Positions 23,285 to 32,396 of a DNA stretch of 64,000 nt are shown here, piece by piece (position 1 is the stretch's first letter; every line of letters begins with the position of its first letter). A program made the translations under genes and the position numbers. This DNA is from Paenibacillus vietnamensis. Its GTDB lineage: Bacteria > Bacillota > Bacilli > Paenibacillales > Paenibacillaceae. The stretch is from contig NZ_JAHMHW010000003.1 in NCBI RefSeq assembly GCF_020169515.1, positions 62,001-126,000 of the forward strand, in the 5' to 3' direction. The notes below the pieces were generated by a model that did not search any database, was not told the DNA's origin, and saw only the letters and a program-made list of their open reading frames with translations.

Positions 23285-26200
23285 TTAATGGGCCATCATT
23301 CGGAACCAACCGAGAGACACTGGCCCATCCAGAACTAGGTAGACGTCGCGCCGACCGGAGGCGCCCGTCAGCCCGCAAGAAAGGCTTCGCCAGTCCTGTT
23401 CTCCGCCAGCCGAAATCTTGCACTTACCTGCGATTGGACCGTCCGGACCATCCAGACGAACTTCAACCGCTGCATTCTCCGAGGCGGCGGCACGAAGCTC
23501 GACCGCGGAGATGCCTGCACCGAGTTCAGCGTCATGGAACGCAAGCCACCCCCTATCGCCGTTTACGGCTGCGGCGCTTCCGCCTTCGATGCATTCACCT
23601 AGATGAATGCCTTGATACGAATCGTAATTTGCAGCCCGAGTTACCTTCGTAAGGTCACGCGGCGGAATCGTCTCCCCGGCGACTGTAAGGCGACCTTCAA
23701 GCCGTAAATCTGCAGAGGAAGCGCCGAGCATGACCGAATACGTTCCGCTTTCCAGGCAGAATCGGTCGCGCGTTACATCCCAGATGGCCAGCGATTCGAG
23801 CTGCAGCTGGAACGTCACCTCCGCAGACTCTCCCGGAGCCAGAGCGATGCGTTTGAAGTCCGCCAGCTGAAGGCGCGGGCGCTTGACCCGCGAGGCCTCT
23901 GCACGTACATAAAGCTGCACGACCTCTTCACCCTCAAAGTCGCTTATGTTCGTCACACGGCAGGAAACCATGGCTGCCGTGTCGTTCCCGGCCACAACGC
24001 GGTTCGGCGACAACTGCAAGGCTTCGTAACGGAATTCGCTGTACGAAAGACCGTGTCCAAACGGATATAGCGGTTCGCCTTCAAAATATTGATACGTTCG
24101 GCCGCCATAGATAATGTCGTAGTCCATGAATGGCGGAAGCTGATCGACGGACTTGTACCAGGTCATGTTCACGCGGCCTGCGGGATTGATATCGCCAAAC
24201 AGAACATCCGCAACAGCGCGGCCGAGCTCTTGACCCGCATGGGACGTGTAGATAATCGCCTTCGCCTTCTCCTGTAAAGCGTTCAAGGCGAACGGGTAGC
24301 TGCCGACGACCACAACAATCGTGTTCGGGTTCTCCTCAATTACCGCAAGCGCCAGCTTTTCCTGCGATTCCGACAGCGTGATATTGGGCCGGTCCATCGT
24401 CTCCTTGCCGTTGATCAGGGGATGATTGCCGACAAACACGATCGCCGCATCGGCGCCGCGAGCCGATTCTACAGCCGCGTCCAAGCCGCTCGACACGCGT
24501 TCAAACTCGAACGTGTCGGCATGCGTTCCAACAACCGAAATCCCCGCCTCCGCAGCGCCTCCGACGTTAATATCGTTCGCGGTCTCAGCCGCCAGACCGT
24601 CTCCGACAAGCAGTACACCTGTCTCATCATCAACCGTTACAGGCGTTCCGTTCCAGGTCGAGAAGGTAAGTAGGGAACTGCCCTGATCTACAGGTCGTAT
24701 CTGGAACACTTCTTTCGTAAACCACTCCCAAATCCGATGAGCCGACGCTTGCAGGTTCTTGTCGTCCGTTGTCATATAGAGGTTATTACGCAGCGCAATT
24801 AATGTATGGCTGCCACAGCCCCAGTCCGATATCTCGAAAATGTCGCCTTCTTCAGCCCTCTCCGCTTGGGCGGCGAGTGTGGCCTTTGATTCGTCGCTGA
24901 GCCGGACATACTGCCCGCTACGAGCAGCCTTCATGCGCACACGATCAGTGCCGGCGGAGTATGACGTTTCAGCGCCTTTCCCTTCCGCCGCAAGCCTCTC
25001 GCGGATTCCCTGCAGCGGGGTAACCGCATAAGGCAATGTGCCGCTGTACCAGTCGCGGTAAACGACATCGGCGAGCGGGCCGATGACGGCAACCTTGCTC
25101 AGCTTGTCAGCCTGCAGCGGCAGCGTCTGCCCTTCATTCTTAAGCAGTACGACAGCTTTCTGCGCCGCCTCCCTTGCCAACTCCGCGTGCTCTGGATGGA
25201 GAATCGCCGATTCATCGATCGCAGCATACGGATTCCGTTCCGACGGGTCGAACTCCCCGAGCCGGAAACGGACGCGAAACGTGTTCCGAAGAGCGGTATC
25301 AAGATCATTTTCTGTCAATAGCCCGTCTTTTAGCGCCTCGCGAATCGCTGCCGTCACCACTGCTGCTTCGTCCGTAATGCTGTCGATTCCTCCGTCCCGG
25401 ATCGACCGGGCCACCGCTTCCTTCAGCGTCTCCACGTAATGATGATCCCTCACCGTGCCCGTTACGTCGAAAGCATCGCTGACGACAAAGCCGTTCATTC
25501 CCCACTCGCGCTTAACGATGTCGATCACGTACCGGCTAAGGTTCGCCGGCACTCCGTTGATCGCATTGTATGCCGTCATCATGGACAAGGCTCCGCCTTC
25601 TTTGAACGGGATCTCGAACGCCTTCAAGTAATACTCGCGCAGGTTGCGCGGATCGAGGCTGACAGATGTATCGCCTCTTCCTGCCTCATTATTGTTGCCG
25701 ATAAAATGCTTCAGCGTGGCAACCGCCTTCAAGTAAAAAGGATGATCCCCCTGAATGCCTTGCGAGAGTGCGGCGGCTAGTCTGCCGGCCAAAACCGGGT
25801 CCTCGCCATACGCTTCTTCCGTCCGGCCCCACCTGGGGTCGCGCTCCATGTCGACCGTCGGCGCCCACAGCGTCAAGCCGTTAAGATTCGGATTCTGCTT
25901 GTAAAAGCCGCGAGCTTCGTCCCCAATTGCGCCGCCGATTCTCTTAAGCAACTCGCTATCCCACGTACAAGCGAGACCGATCGGCTGAGGATAACTCGTC
26001 GCTTCCCCAAGCCAAGCCATGCCGTGTGCCGCCTCCGTGCCATGCTTGTACGCCTGTACGCCCAGGCGATCTATTGCGATCTGGTACTGTGGCATAAGCC
26101 CGATTTTCTCATCCAATGTCAGTTGGGCGATCAGGTCGTTCACACGCTCCTCGAGAGGCAAATCGGGATTCCAATAAAGGCAGGTCTTTTCTATTGTCAT
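23285..26200 (-). CDS. Beta-glucosidase-type glycoside hydrolase, GH3, with C-terminal CBM6-like domain
   Basis: 971 residues. The GH3 barrel has DPRWGRTEEAYGEDP (121-135), KHF (164-166) and the nucleophile Asp242 in GFVVSDAFDVTG. The C-terminal GH3 sandwich contains AAIVFVGNHPLINGKE and the FnIII-like part VTNISDFEGEEVVQLYV. An insertion of about 150 residues at about 395-545 resembles the PA14-like inserts of some GH3 enzymes. The last about 120 residues (from NYDSYQGIHLGECIEGG) look like a CBM6-type module. There is no signal peptide, so it is probably cytoplasmic, cleaving imported beta-linked oligosaccharides. Standing alone, it could act as beta-glucosidase, beta-xylosidase or arabinosidase. 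Confidence 0.92.
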   Translation of the reverse strand: MTIEKTCLYWNPDLPLEERVNDLIAQLTLDEKIGLMPQYQIAIDRLGVQAYKHGTEAAHGMAWLGEATSYPQPIGLACTWDSELLKRIGGAIGDEARGFYKQNPNLNGLTLWAPTVDMERDPRWGRTEEAYGEDPVLAGRLAAALSQGIQGDHPFYLKAVATLKHFIGNNNEAGRGDTSVSLDPRNLREYYLKAFEIPFKEGGALSMMTAYNAINGVPANLSRYVIDIVKREWGMNGFVVSDAFDVTGTVRDHHYVETLKEAVARSIRDGGIDSITDEAAVVTAAIREALKDGLLTENDLDTALRNTFRVRFRLGEFDPSERNPYAAIDESAILHPEHAELAREAAQKAVVLLKNEGQTLPLQADKLSKVAVIGPLADVVYRDWYSGTLPYAVTPLQGIRERLAAEGKGAETSYSAGTDRVRMKAARSGQYVRLSDESKATLAAQAERAEEGDIFEISDWGCGSHTLIALRNNLYMTTDDKNLQASAHRIWEWFTKEVFQIRPVDQGSSLLTFSTWNGTPVTVDDETGVLLVGDGLAAETANDINVGGAAEAGISVVGTHADTFEFERVSSGLDAAVESARGADAAIVFVGNHPLINGKETMDRPNITLSESQEKLALAVIEENPNTIVVVVGSYPFALNALQEKAKAIIYTSHAGQELGRAVADVLFGDINPAGRVNMTWYKSVDQLPPFMDYDIIYGGRTYQYFEGEPLYPFGHGLSYSEFRYEALQLSPNRVVAGNDTAAMVSCRVTNISDFEGEEVVQLYVRAEASRVKRPRLQLADFKRIALAPGESAEVTFQLQLESLAIWDVTRDRFCLESGTYSVMLGASSADLRLEGRLTVAGETIPPRDLTKVTRAANYDSYQGIHLGECIEGGSAAAVNGDRGWLAFHDAELGAGISAVELRAAASENAAVEVRLDGPDGPIAGKCKISAGGEQDWRSLSCGLTGASGRRDVYLVLDGPVSLGWFRMMAH

Positions 26201-26580
26201 GTTCTCACGCTCCTTGGACTTACTATAAATGATACTTATTCCACCATCATCGACCTGCTCGGATACTTTCTACCCGAACCAGGCCAGCAGCCAGCATTCC
26301 CCTACTCCAATCTGCGCCGGGCTGCTTGCCTGCATTTGCCCGATTTTTCTTTGAATAACAAACTTGCTCTGACGGTGTGACAGACAATCCACATTACTCC
26401 TCTGCTGTAAGCATTCATCTAGTATTTTAGTTCAAGAATGACAAACTTACCTCGATTTTTTGGTCTTAAAATAGCATTATAAGGACACTTTATTTCGCGA
26501 ACCCTGGTGATAACTGGTTCTCTTTTCGTACGGATGTGGTCAAGAAACAAAAAGTGTTGTGTTTCCACTGCAACAGAAAA
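26201..26580. other. Non-coding gap upstream of the GH3 gene
   Basis: 380 bases with no credible gene, terminator or clear promoter. The GH3 promoter must lie here, but no -35/-10 pair stands out on the minus strand. Confidence 0.4.
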
Positions 26581-26649
26581 CTAGACCGTCTCAATCTCCA
26601 GCGAATCGGTCAGCAGCTTCTCGTCATCCACAATTATCAAGCTTAACAT
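26581..26649 (-). pseudogene. Truncated response-regulator start (relic)
   Basis: A preserved GGGAGG ribosome site precedes an ATG at 26649. The first 12 codons read M-L-S-L-I-I-V-D-D-E-K-L, the exact opening of a YesN-type receiver domain. The frame ends at TAG after 22 residues, so everything past the acidic pair is gone. The ATG overlaps the stop of an open frame upstream (TAATG, ending DMGGML), as kinase-regulator pairs often do. It is the stump of a fifth two-component system. Confidence 0.7.
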
Positions 26650-26899
26650 TACAGCATTCCTCCCATATCGTAATTCGTTGCGGAAGTTGGTGACAAGAAA
26701 GCAGACTTTTCAGCCCTTTCGTTTCCTAGTAGGATGTTTTGAGGGCGTTTTTTTTTCGCGACAGACCTCAACGGAAAGTAAAAAAAGAACACAACACAGT
26801 AAAATTAATGCACACGCTTCAATTCATTTTTCAGCGGTAAAAACAACAAAGAGTAAAAAATGTAGAGCCTACTCGTCAATAACGTTCATATCGAATTGA

Positions 26900-26928
26900 T
26901 TTGCGATCGTTTACTATTAAGGTATAAG
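26900..26928 (+). promoter_or_regulatory. Candidate promoter of the 26964 transporter operon
   Basis: TTTGCG (26900-26905) and TATAAG (26923-26928) are 17 bases apart, 35 bases before the ATG. The -35 is poor. The rest of 26650-26899 holds a weak hairpin with a T tract near 26712-26757 and no gene. Confidence 0.35.
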
Positions 26929-26963
26929 TCATCCTTGACTACAAGCCAAATGGGGGTAATAGT

Positions 26964-28619
26964 ATGGCAAAGAAAATGACAAGATTTATTCTCTTTTTAT
27001 GCATCACGTCCGCTTTACTAACAGCGTGCAGCAACGCGGTCAACAGCAATAATAACTCGGCAGGCACAGGTTCTAGCGGCAATAAAGCAACGGCTGCCAA
27101 TGAGGTAGATCCAGCCAATCCAGCATTTAGCGCTTACAAAGAACCAGTAACGATTCATACCGTGACATCAGAATACTCTTCCGCAAAATATCCGAAGGGT
27201 GACGATATTACCAATAACGTGTGGACCAGAAGGTATAAAGAAAAATTCAATGTCGAGGTCGTAACGGACTGGGTCAGTGACGAATACGACACGAAGCTGA
27301 ACTTGGCCATCTCGTCAAACGACCTTCCAGACGTGTTCAGAGTCAATGCCTCCCAATTACAGCAATTAATCGAAGCGGATATGGTCATGGACCTCTCGGA
27401 GGTGTTCGATACATATGCTTCGGAGCGCCTCAAAGGCTACATGGAGGCCGATCCGGACAGCTCCGAATCAGGCAAGAAAGACGGCAAGCTGTACGGTATC
27501 CCCCAATTGCATTGGGGATTAATCGACCAGCCAGACTTCGTCTGGATACGGAACGACTGGAAGGAAGAGCTGGGAATTGAAGATCCGAAATCCGTGGATG
27601 ACATTAAGAATATCGCGTTGAAATTTATGGAGAAGCACGGCGGTTACGGCATCGCAGTCGACCAAACGCTGGATTATCTAAATCTGCTTGCCGTCGCCTG
27701 GAACGCCCATCCGGATATGTGGATCGAGGATGGGAGCGGAAAACTCGTATACGGCTCCGTCCAGCCTGAAATGAAGGATGCGCTGGCCGAGTGGGCCGAG
27801 TGGTACAAGCAGGGCATTATCGATCCCGAGTTCCCGATTAAGGACTTCAGCGCGATGAACGCCGATGTCGTCGCCGGCAAGGTCGGCGTGCAGCCATACT
27901 TCCAGTGGTGGGGCTATAACCCCGGTGTGGATACGGTGTCGAACCTGGGTAAGGACGCCATCTTTTATCCCTACGCTATTCCGTCGGTGGACGGTGGGGA
28001 AGCGAAGCAGTCGATCTTCTTCGCGAACGGCAACTATACCGTCGTCAAAAAGGGCTTTAAGCACCCGGAGGCCGTCTTCAAGCTTCTTAATGACTACGCC
28101 TATATCGTCGACGAAGGTGTCGGTAAAGAGTCCAAGGAAACGCTATCCGCCCTGCTGGACAACGATATCGCGCACGTCGTCGGCGCCTTCCGAGTTCTCA
28201 ATCCGAACTCTGACTATGAGCAATTCGAGGCTGTAACGGCAACGTTGCAGTCGAAAGATATTAGCGACCTGACGACCGCGGGTATGCTGCAGAAGTATAA
28301 CAACAGTGTCAAGTTCATGACGGATGCAACACCAGGTGCCGTTGGCGATTTCTTGCAGCAAGGAGCACCGAAGTCCGCTTACGGTCTTGCCAAACAAACA
28401 CTGGACAACCAGAATTACATCAAAACTGCACTGTGGGGAGCTACTCCGGAGGCACTCGCCAGCTACGGCACGACCTTGGACGACATCCTGACAGAGGGCT
28501 TCACCAAGATTATCATGGGTAACGAAAACATCGATTATTTCGATACGGTCATCAAGAACTGGCAAACAGCCGGCGGAGATGCGGCCACCGAAGCAGTGAA
28601 CGAAGCGTACGGGAAGTAA
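26964..28619 (+). CDS. Extracellular solute-binding lipoprotein, LplA/CUT1 type
   Basis: 551 residues with lipobox L-L-T-A-C (Cys22) and a Ser/Asn/Gly linker. The fold is that of large oligosaccharide-binding proteins: DITNNVWTRRYKEKFNVEV, SSNDLPDVFRVNASQLQQLI and the C-terminal ILTEGFTKIIMGNENIDYFD typical of LplA. GGGGGTAATAG precedes the ATG. It leads a three-gene operon with two permeases; the regulator pair on the opposite strand downstream is the probable controller. Confidence 0.93.
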   Translation: MAKKMTRFILFLCITSALLTACSNAVNSNNNSAGTGSSGNKATAANEVDPANPAFSAYKEPVTIHTVTSEYSSAKYPKGDDITNNVWTRRYKEKFNVEVVTDWVSDEYDTKLNLAISSNDLPDVFRVNASQLQQLIEADMVMDLSEVFDTYASERLKGYMEADPDSSESGKKDGKLYGIPQLHWGLIDQPDFVWIRNDWKEELGIEDPKSVDDIKNIALKFMEKHGGYGIAVDQTLDYLNLLAVAWNAHPDMWIEDGSGKLVYGSVQPEMKDALAEWAEWYKQGIIDPEFPIKDFSAMNADVVAGKVGVQPYFQWWGYNPGVDTVSNLGKDAIFYPYAIPSVDGGEAKQSIFFANGNYTVVKKGFKHPEAVFKLLNDYAYIVDEGVGKESKETLSALLDNDIAHVVGAFRVLNPNSDYEQFEAVTATLQSKDISDLTTAGMLQKYNNSVKFMTDATPGAVGDFLQQGAPKSAYGLAKQTLDNQNYIKTALWGATPEALASYGTTLDDILTEGFTKIIMGNENIDYFDTVIKNWQTAGGDAATEAVNEAYGK

Positions 28620-28635
28620 GCATTCTCTTTATGCA

Positions 28636-28663
28636 GGGGGCGAGGCTATTCTCTCCCCCTTTT
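28636..28663 (+). promoter_or_regulatory. Intercistronic stem-loop after binding-protein gene
   Basis: Arms GGGGGCGAG / CTCTCCCCC (one mismatch) with a 6-base loop, then TTTTATG. It lies 16 bases after the binding-protein stop and before the permease ribosome site, so it is likely a leaky terminator or mRNA stabiliser. Confidence 0.55.
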
Positions 28664-28702
28664 ATGTTATGGAAATTAATTCCTATAAACGGAGGGACAC
28701 GG

Positions 28703-29593
28703 ATGTTGAACAAATTAAGACAGCAGAGCCATTACCATCTCATGCTGATTCCGAGCATCGTCTTGGTCTTCATCTTTAGCTACATCCCCTTATATGGCCT
28801 GGTCATTGCGTTCCAGAAATATAATCCCGGCCTTGGCTTCAACTCGCCTTGGGTCGGGTGGGATAATTTCGCTCATGTATTTAATCAACCTAACTTCGTA
28901 CGGACGATCTGGAATACGCTTTACATGTCCGTCTTTAAAATCATCGGCGGTATCTTTGTACCTGTCTTATTCGCCTTGTTGCTAAACGAGATTGCGCATC
29001 GAGCTGTCAAACGCACGTTCCAGACACTCGTATATATTCCGAATTTCCTGTCATGGGTTATCATGGCCGGCATTCTGCTTGACATTCTGAGCTCCGATGG
29101 CATCGTCAACACGTTCCTGGGCATATTCGGAATCCAGCCTATTTCATTCCTGGGCAGTCCTTCCCTCTTCCCATGGACCATGATCGTAAGCGATATCTGG
29201 AAGGGCTTCGGCTTCGGTACTGTTGTCTACTTAGCCGCCTTGACCAGCATCGATCCAGGACTTTACGAGGCCGCGATGATCGACGGCGCTAAACGCTGGA
29301 AGCAAACGATCTACATTACGCTGCCGCTTCTGATGCCGACAATTGTCCTGATGACGGTCCTATCGCTCGGCAATGTGCTCAACGCGGGTTTCGATCAGAT
29401 TTATAACCTATATTCCCCTGTTGTGTATCAGAGCGGCGATATTATCGATACCTATGTCTACCGCCTTGGAATCCAGCAGGCCCAATATTCGATCGGAGCC
29501 GCCGTCGGATTGTTCAAGTCCGTCATCTCCTGCATCATGGTCGCCTTGTCCTATATCCTGGCCTATAGAGTCGCCGGCTACCGAATCTTCTAA
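28703..29593 (+). CDS. Carbohydrate ABC transporter permease, LplB type
   Basis: About 296 residues. The ATG at 28703 follows GGAGGG by 6 bases; the longer frame from 28631 would run through the stem-loop. Six transmembrane spans are visible, and the EAA loop YEAAMIDGAKRWKQTIYITL lies near residue 191. The N-terminal motif YIPLYGLVIAFQKYNPGLGF is characteristic of the LplB/YtcP partner set. It pairs with the next gene, 12 bases away. Confidence 0.95.
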   Translation: MLNKLRQQSHYHLMLIPSIVLVFIFSYIPLYGLVIAFQKYNPGLGFNSPWVGWDNFAHVFNQPNFVRTIWNTLYMSVFKIIGGIFVPVLFALLLNEIAHRAVKRTFQTLVYIPNFLSWVIMAGILLDILSSDGIVNTFLGIFGIQPISFLGSPSLFPWTMIVSDIWKGFGFGTVVYLAALTSIDPGLYEAAMIDGAKRWKQTIYITLPLLMPTIVLMTVLSLGNVLNAGFDQIYNLYSPVVYQSGDIIDTYVYRLGIQQAQYSIGAAVGLFKSVISCIMVALSYILAYRVAGYRIF

Positions 29594-29605
29594 GGAGGTA
29601 TCTTC

Positions 29606-30496
29606 ATGATTCATGACAAAAGTATCGAAAGACGCTTGTTCCATTTTTTTAACTACACGATTCTGATGTTAACCTCATTGCTTTGCATTCTGCCTTTCAT
29701 CAACCTGCTGGCCGTATCCTTCAGCAGCAGCGCAGCCGTATCGGCAGGCAATGTAGCGTTCTGGCCGGTCAATTTTACGACGAAGGCCTATGAATTCGCG
29801 TTGGATGGAGGCGAGTTTTTCCCCTCCCTGTGGATAGCCGTAAAACGGGTCGTGCTCGGGACGGCTGTGAATCTCATCTTAATGGTGCTGACCGCTTACC
29901 CGCTTTCCAAGTCGAAGCAAAAGCTGTCTGGGCGCAATGTATATATGGGCTTCTTCATATTTACGATGCTGTTTAACGGAGGACTGATCCCAACATACCT
30001 CGTCGTAGTCAAAACAGGTCTGATCGATTCCATCTGGTCGCTAATCCTGCCAGGGGCGCTCCCTGTCTTCAGCATGGTTATTCTCATGAATTTTATTAAA
30101 GGCTTACCGGAGGAAATCGAAGAATCCGCAGTCATCGACGGTGCCAGTCCCTTGCAGATTCTGGTCCGCGTCCTGCTCCCGCTCCTGAAACCGGCACTCG
30201 CAACGGTCGGCTTGTTTAGTATCGTCGGTCATTGGAACTCGTGGTTCGACGGCATCATCTATATGAATGATCCCGCGAATTATCCGCTGCAGAGTTACCT
30301 GCAGACACTTCTGCTAAGCTTTGAGCAGATCATGCTTAAGTCGGGAACTGACTATACCCAGCTGCTCTCAATGATGAACGCCCGAACCGGACGCGCGGCC
30401 CAAATGTTTTTGGGTGCCATCCCGATATTACTGGTCTATCCGTTCCTGCAGAAGTACTTTACCAAGGGCTTGGTGCTCGGCAGTGTCAAAGGATAA
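29606..30496 (+). CDS. Carbohydrate ABC transporter permease, LplC type
   Basis: 296 residues. It begins after AAGGAGG and shows about six spans. LFNGGLIPTYLVV precedes the EAA-type loop EESAVIDGASPLQILVRVLL (E-S-A replaces E-A-A), and the C-terminus is YPFLQKYFTKGLVLGSVKG. These are hallmarks of the LplC/YtcP family. It is the last gene before a strong bidirectional terminator; no glycosidase or ATPase follows. Confidence 0.95.
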   Translation: MIHDKSIERRLFHFFNYTILMLTSLLCILPFINLLAVSFSSSAAVSAGNVAFWPVNFTTKAYEFALDGGEFFPSLWIAVKRVVLGTAVNLILMVLTAYPLSKSKQKLSGRNVYMGFFIFTMLFNGGLIPTYLVVVKTGLIDSIWSLILPGALPVFSMVILMNFIKGLPEEIEESAVIDGASPLQILVRVLLPLLKPALATVGLFSIVGHWNSWFDGIIYMNDPANYPLQSYLQTLLLSFEQIMLKSGTDYTQLLSMMNARTGRAAQMFLGAIPILLVYPFLQKYFTKGLVLGSVKG

Positions 30497-30532
30497 ACAA
30501 AAGGCTTGCAGCGTTGGCTGCAAGCCTTTTGT
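30497..30532. terminator. Bidirectional intrinsic terminator between convergent operons
   Basis: A perfect 16-bp stem ACAAAAGGCTTGCAGC / GCTGCAAGCCTTTTGT with a 4-base loop. The A-run and T-run at the stem foot serve both strands: the transporter operon from the left and the kinase gene from the right. Confidence 0.9.
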
Positions 30533-30602
30533 TATCATTCACTTCATCTTTCGAAGCCGCCACACCATACTCCGGAAATCGTGCGCCCTCCTCACCGGCA
30601 CG

Positions 30603-32357
30603 TTATGCCCCTTCCTGCAGCTCCGAGATAACGGGCAACAGTATGGTAAAGACCGCACCTTCACCCAGCTTGCTCTCCGCTCGAATCCCGTAAGACTGGC
30701 CGAAATGAAGCTGGATGCGCCGCTGTACATTATACATGCCGATTCCCTTCGTTCCTCCCGCTTCCAGCCCGCTTTCCACCAGGCTCCGAATCGTTTCCTC
30801 ATCCATGCCTACGCCGTTATCGCGAACCTCAATGGCAATGTCGCTGCCTTGGCGTTGTATCCGGATCGCAATTTCGCCATCCTCTTCACGCTCCGCAAGA
30901 CCGTGGAAGATCGCATTTTCGATAATAGGCTGCAAAATCATCTTGGGCATACGATAGTCTAGCAGCCTGTCGTCAATCTCGTATTTCATCTGTATGCAGT
31001 CGTAGTACCTGACGTTCTGAATCGTCACGTAATTCGCGATATTGTTCAGCTCTTCCCGAATGGTTACTAAGGTTCCATCGAACCTGGCCGCATACCGGAG
31101 CATCGAGATCAACGCCTCGGTCATGTCAACAATCTTGTCGGCCCTCTGCATGGACGCGATCCATTTAACCGAACCGAGCGTATTGTAAAGGAAATGAGGA
31201 TTGATCTGGGAATGAAGCGCACGCATTTCGGCGGCTGCCTTGTCGATCTCCTCCTGCTGGACTCTCTCGACCAGTCTTTTCAATTCGTACGACATTTTGT
31301 TGAACCTCGTGGACAGGTGTCCGATCTCATCCCGGGACCGTATATGCTCGACTTGTTCGAAACGCCCCTTCTCCACTAAGCTAATATTGTTAATCAGCCT
31401 CCTGATGGGACGGGTAATGACATTGGACAGAAAGATCGATATAATCGCAGCAAAGAGGGACATTACAATCGCTAATGTAACAAGGTTGCGGCTCAATATC
31501 TCCCCCTCCGCAGTAAGCTCCTCCAAGGGCATGTACAAGTATGTGGTCCATTGTTGCTGGCTAAGCGGACTGGTCACGACGACATTCGTCGATTCGTCAG
31601 GGCGGACGTTATCGCGGAACAAGGTACCGATCAACCGCTTGTTCACGTTATAAACGATTTTGTCATCACCGTCGACGATCATGAACCTCGAACGAAGCGC
31701 TTCTTGCAAGTTGCTATTCACAATCTCGATGAATTTGATGTCAATGCTCACAACCATGATCCCCAAGAGTCTTCCTGTCGTCACATCGTAGATTTTCCGA
31801 GCGTGCGAGACAGCCAATCCTTTGTTCTTAAGCTGCTTGTCGATTCGGGTCGTCAGCGTAACGGTTCTCTCCTTCGTGTGCATAAACCGTTTGAACCACA
31901 ATTCATTAGCCGCTTTATAGTGGGTATCGATAGGTTGATTAGGGCTGACGAACAGATCAGACCCGCCGTTCAAATTATACAGATAGATAGAGAACACGCG
32001 ATCCTTCATCATGATGTAATTCATGAGAATATTGTAGGCAGCATTCTCGTTCTGCTCACTGCCGTCCCGAAGGAAATCCTGGATCGGATAACTCCCGTCG
32101 AGCGTTGCGGACATGCTGCTGCTCAGCCCATTGCTGGCAATGAGTGATATCTTCTCGATCTCCTTTAAATATTCGTCGATGCGGATATTCGTTTGTTTGG
32201 CCAGATCGTTCAGCAGTTTTGTGTAATTATGCTCCAATAACCTTTCGGAGGAATAGTAGGAATTAATGGTCATCACGAGAACCGGAAGAATGATCACCGT
32301 CAGACAAATAATCATCATTTTCGTTTTAATACGAACGGATTGGATACGTCGCCACAT
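30603..32357 (-). CDS. YesM-type sensor histidine kinase
   Basis: 584 residues. Membrane spans lie at about 13-33 and 290-313 around an extracellular sensor. A HAMP region at about 314-365 is followed by H388 in QINPHFLYNTL, the N box QPIIENAIFHGL, the G box VRDNGVGMDEE and GIGMYNVQRRIQLHFG. It lies 39 bases downstream of its regulator, so the order here is regulator first. Convergent with the 26964 transporter, which is its likely target. Confidence 0.95.
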   Translation of the reverse strand: MWRRIQSVRIKTKMMIICLTVIILPVLVMTINSYYSSERLLEHNYTKLLNDLAKQTNIRIDEYLKEIEKISLIASNGLSSSMSATLDGSYPIQDFLRDGSEQNENAAYNILMNYIMMKDRVFSIYLYNLNGGSDLFVSPNQPIDTHYKAANELWFKRFMHTKERTVTLTTRIDKQLKNKGLAVSHARKIYDVTTGRLLGIMVVSIDIKFIEIVNSNLQEALRSRFMIVDGDDKIVYNVNKRLIGTLFRDNVRPDESTNVVVTSPLSQQQWTTYLYMPLEELTAEGEILSRNLVTLAIVMSLFAAIISIFLSNVITRPIRRLINNISLVEKGRFEQVEHIRSRDEIGHLSTRFNKMSYELKRLVERVQQEEIDKAAAEMRALHSQINPHFLYNTLGSVKWIASMQRADKIVDMTEALISMLRYAARFDGTLVTIREELNNIANYVTIQNVRYYDCIQMKYEIDDRLLDYRMPKMILQPIIENAIFHGLAEREEDGEIAIRIQRQGSDIAIEVRDNGVGMDEETIRSLVESGLEAGGTKGIGMYNVQRRIQLHFGQSYGIRAESKLGEGAVFTILLPVISELQEGA

Positions 32358-32396
32358 CCTTTACCTCTATCCTCGGATCAACTCCGAACGGGGCTG

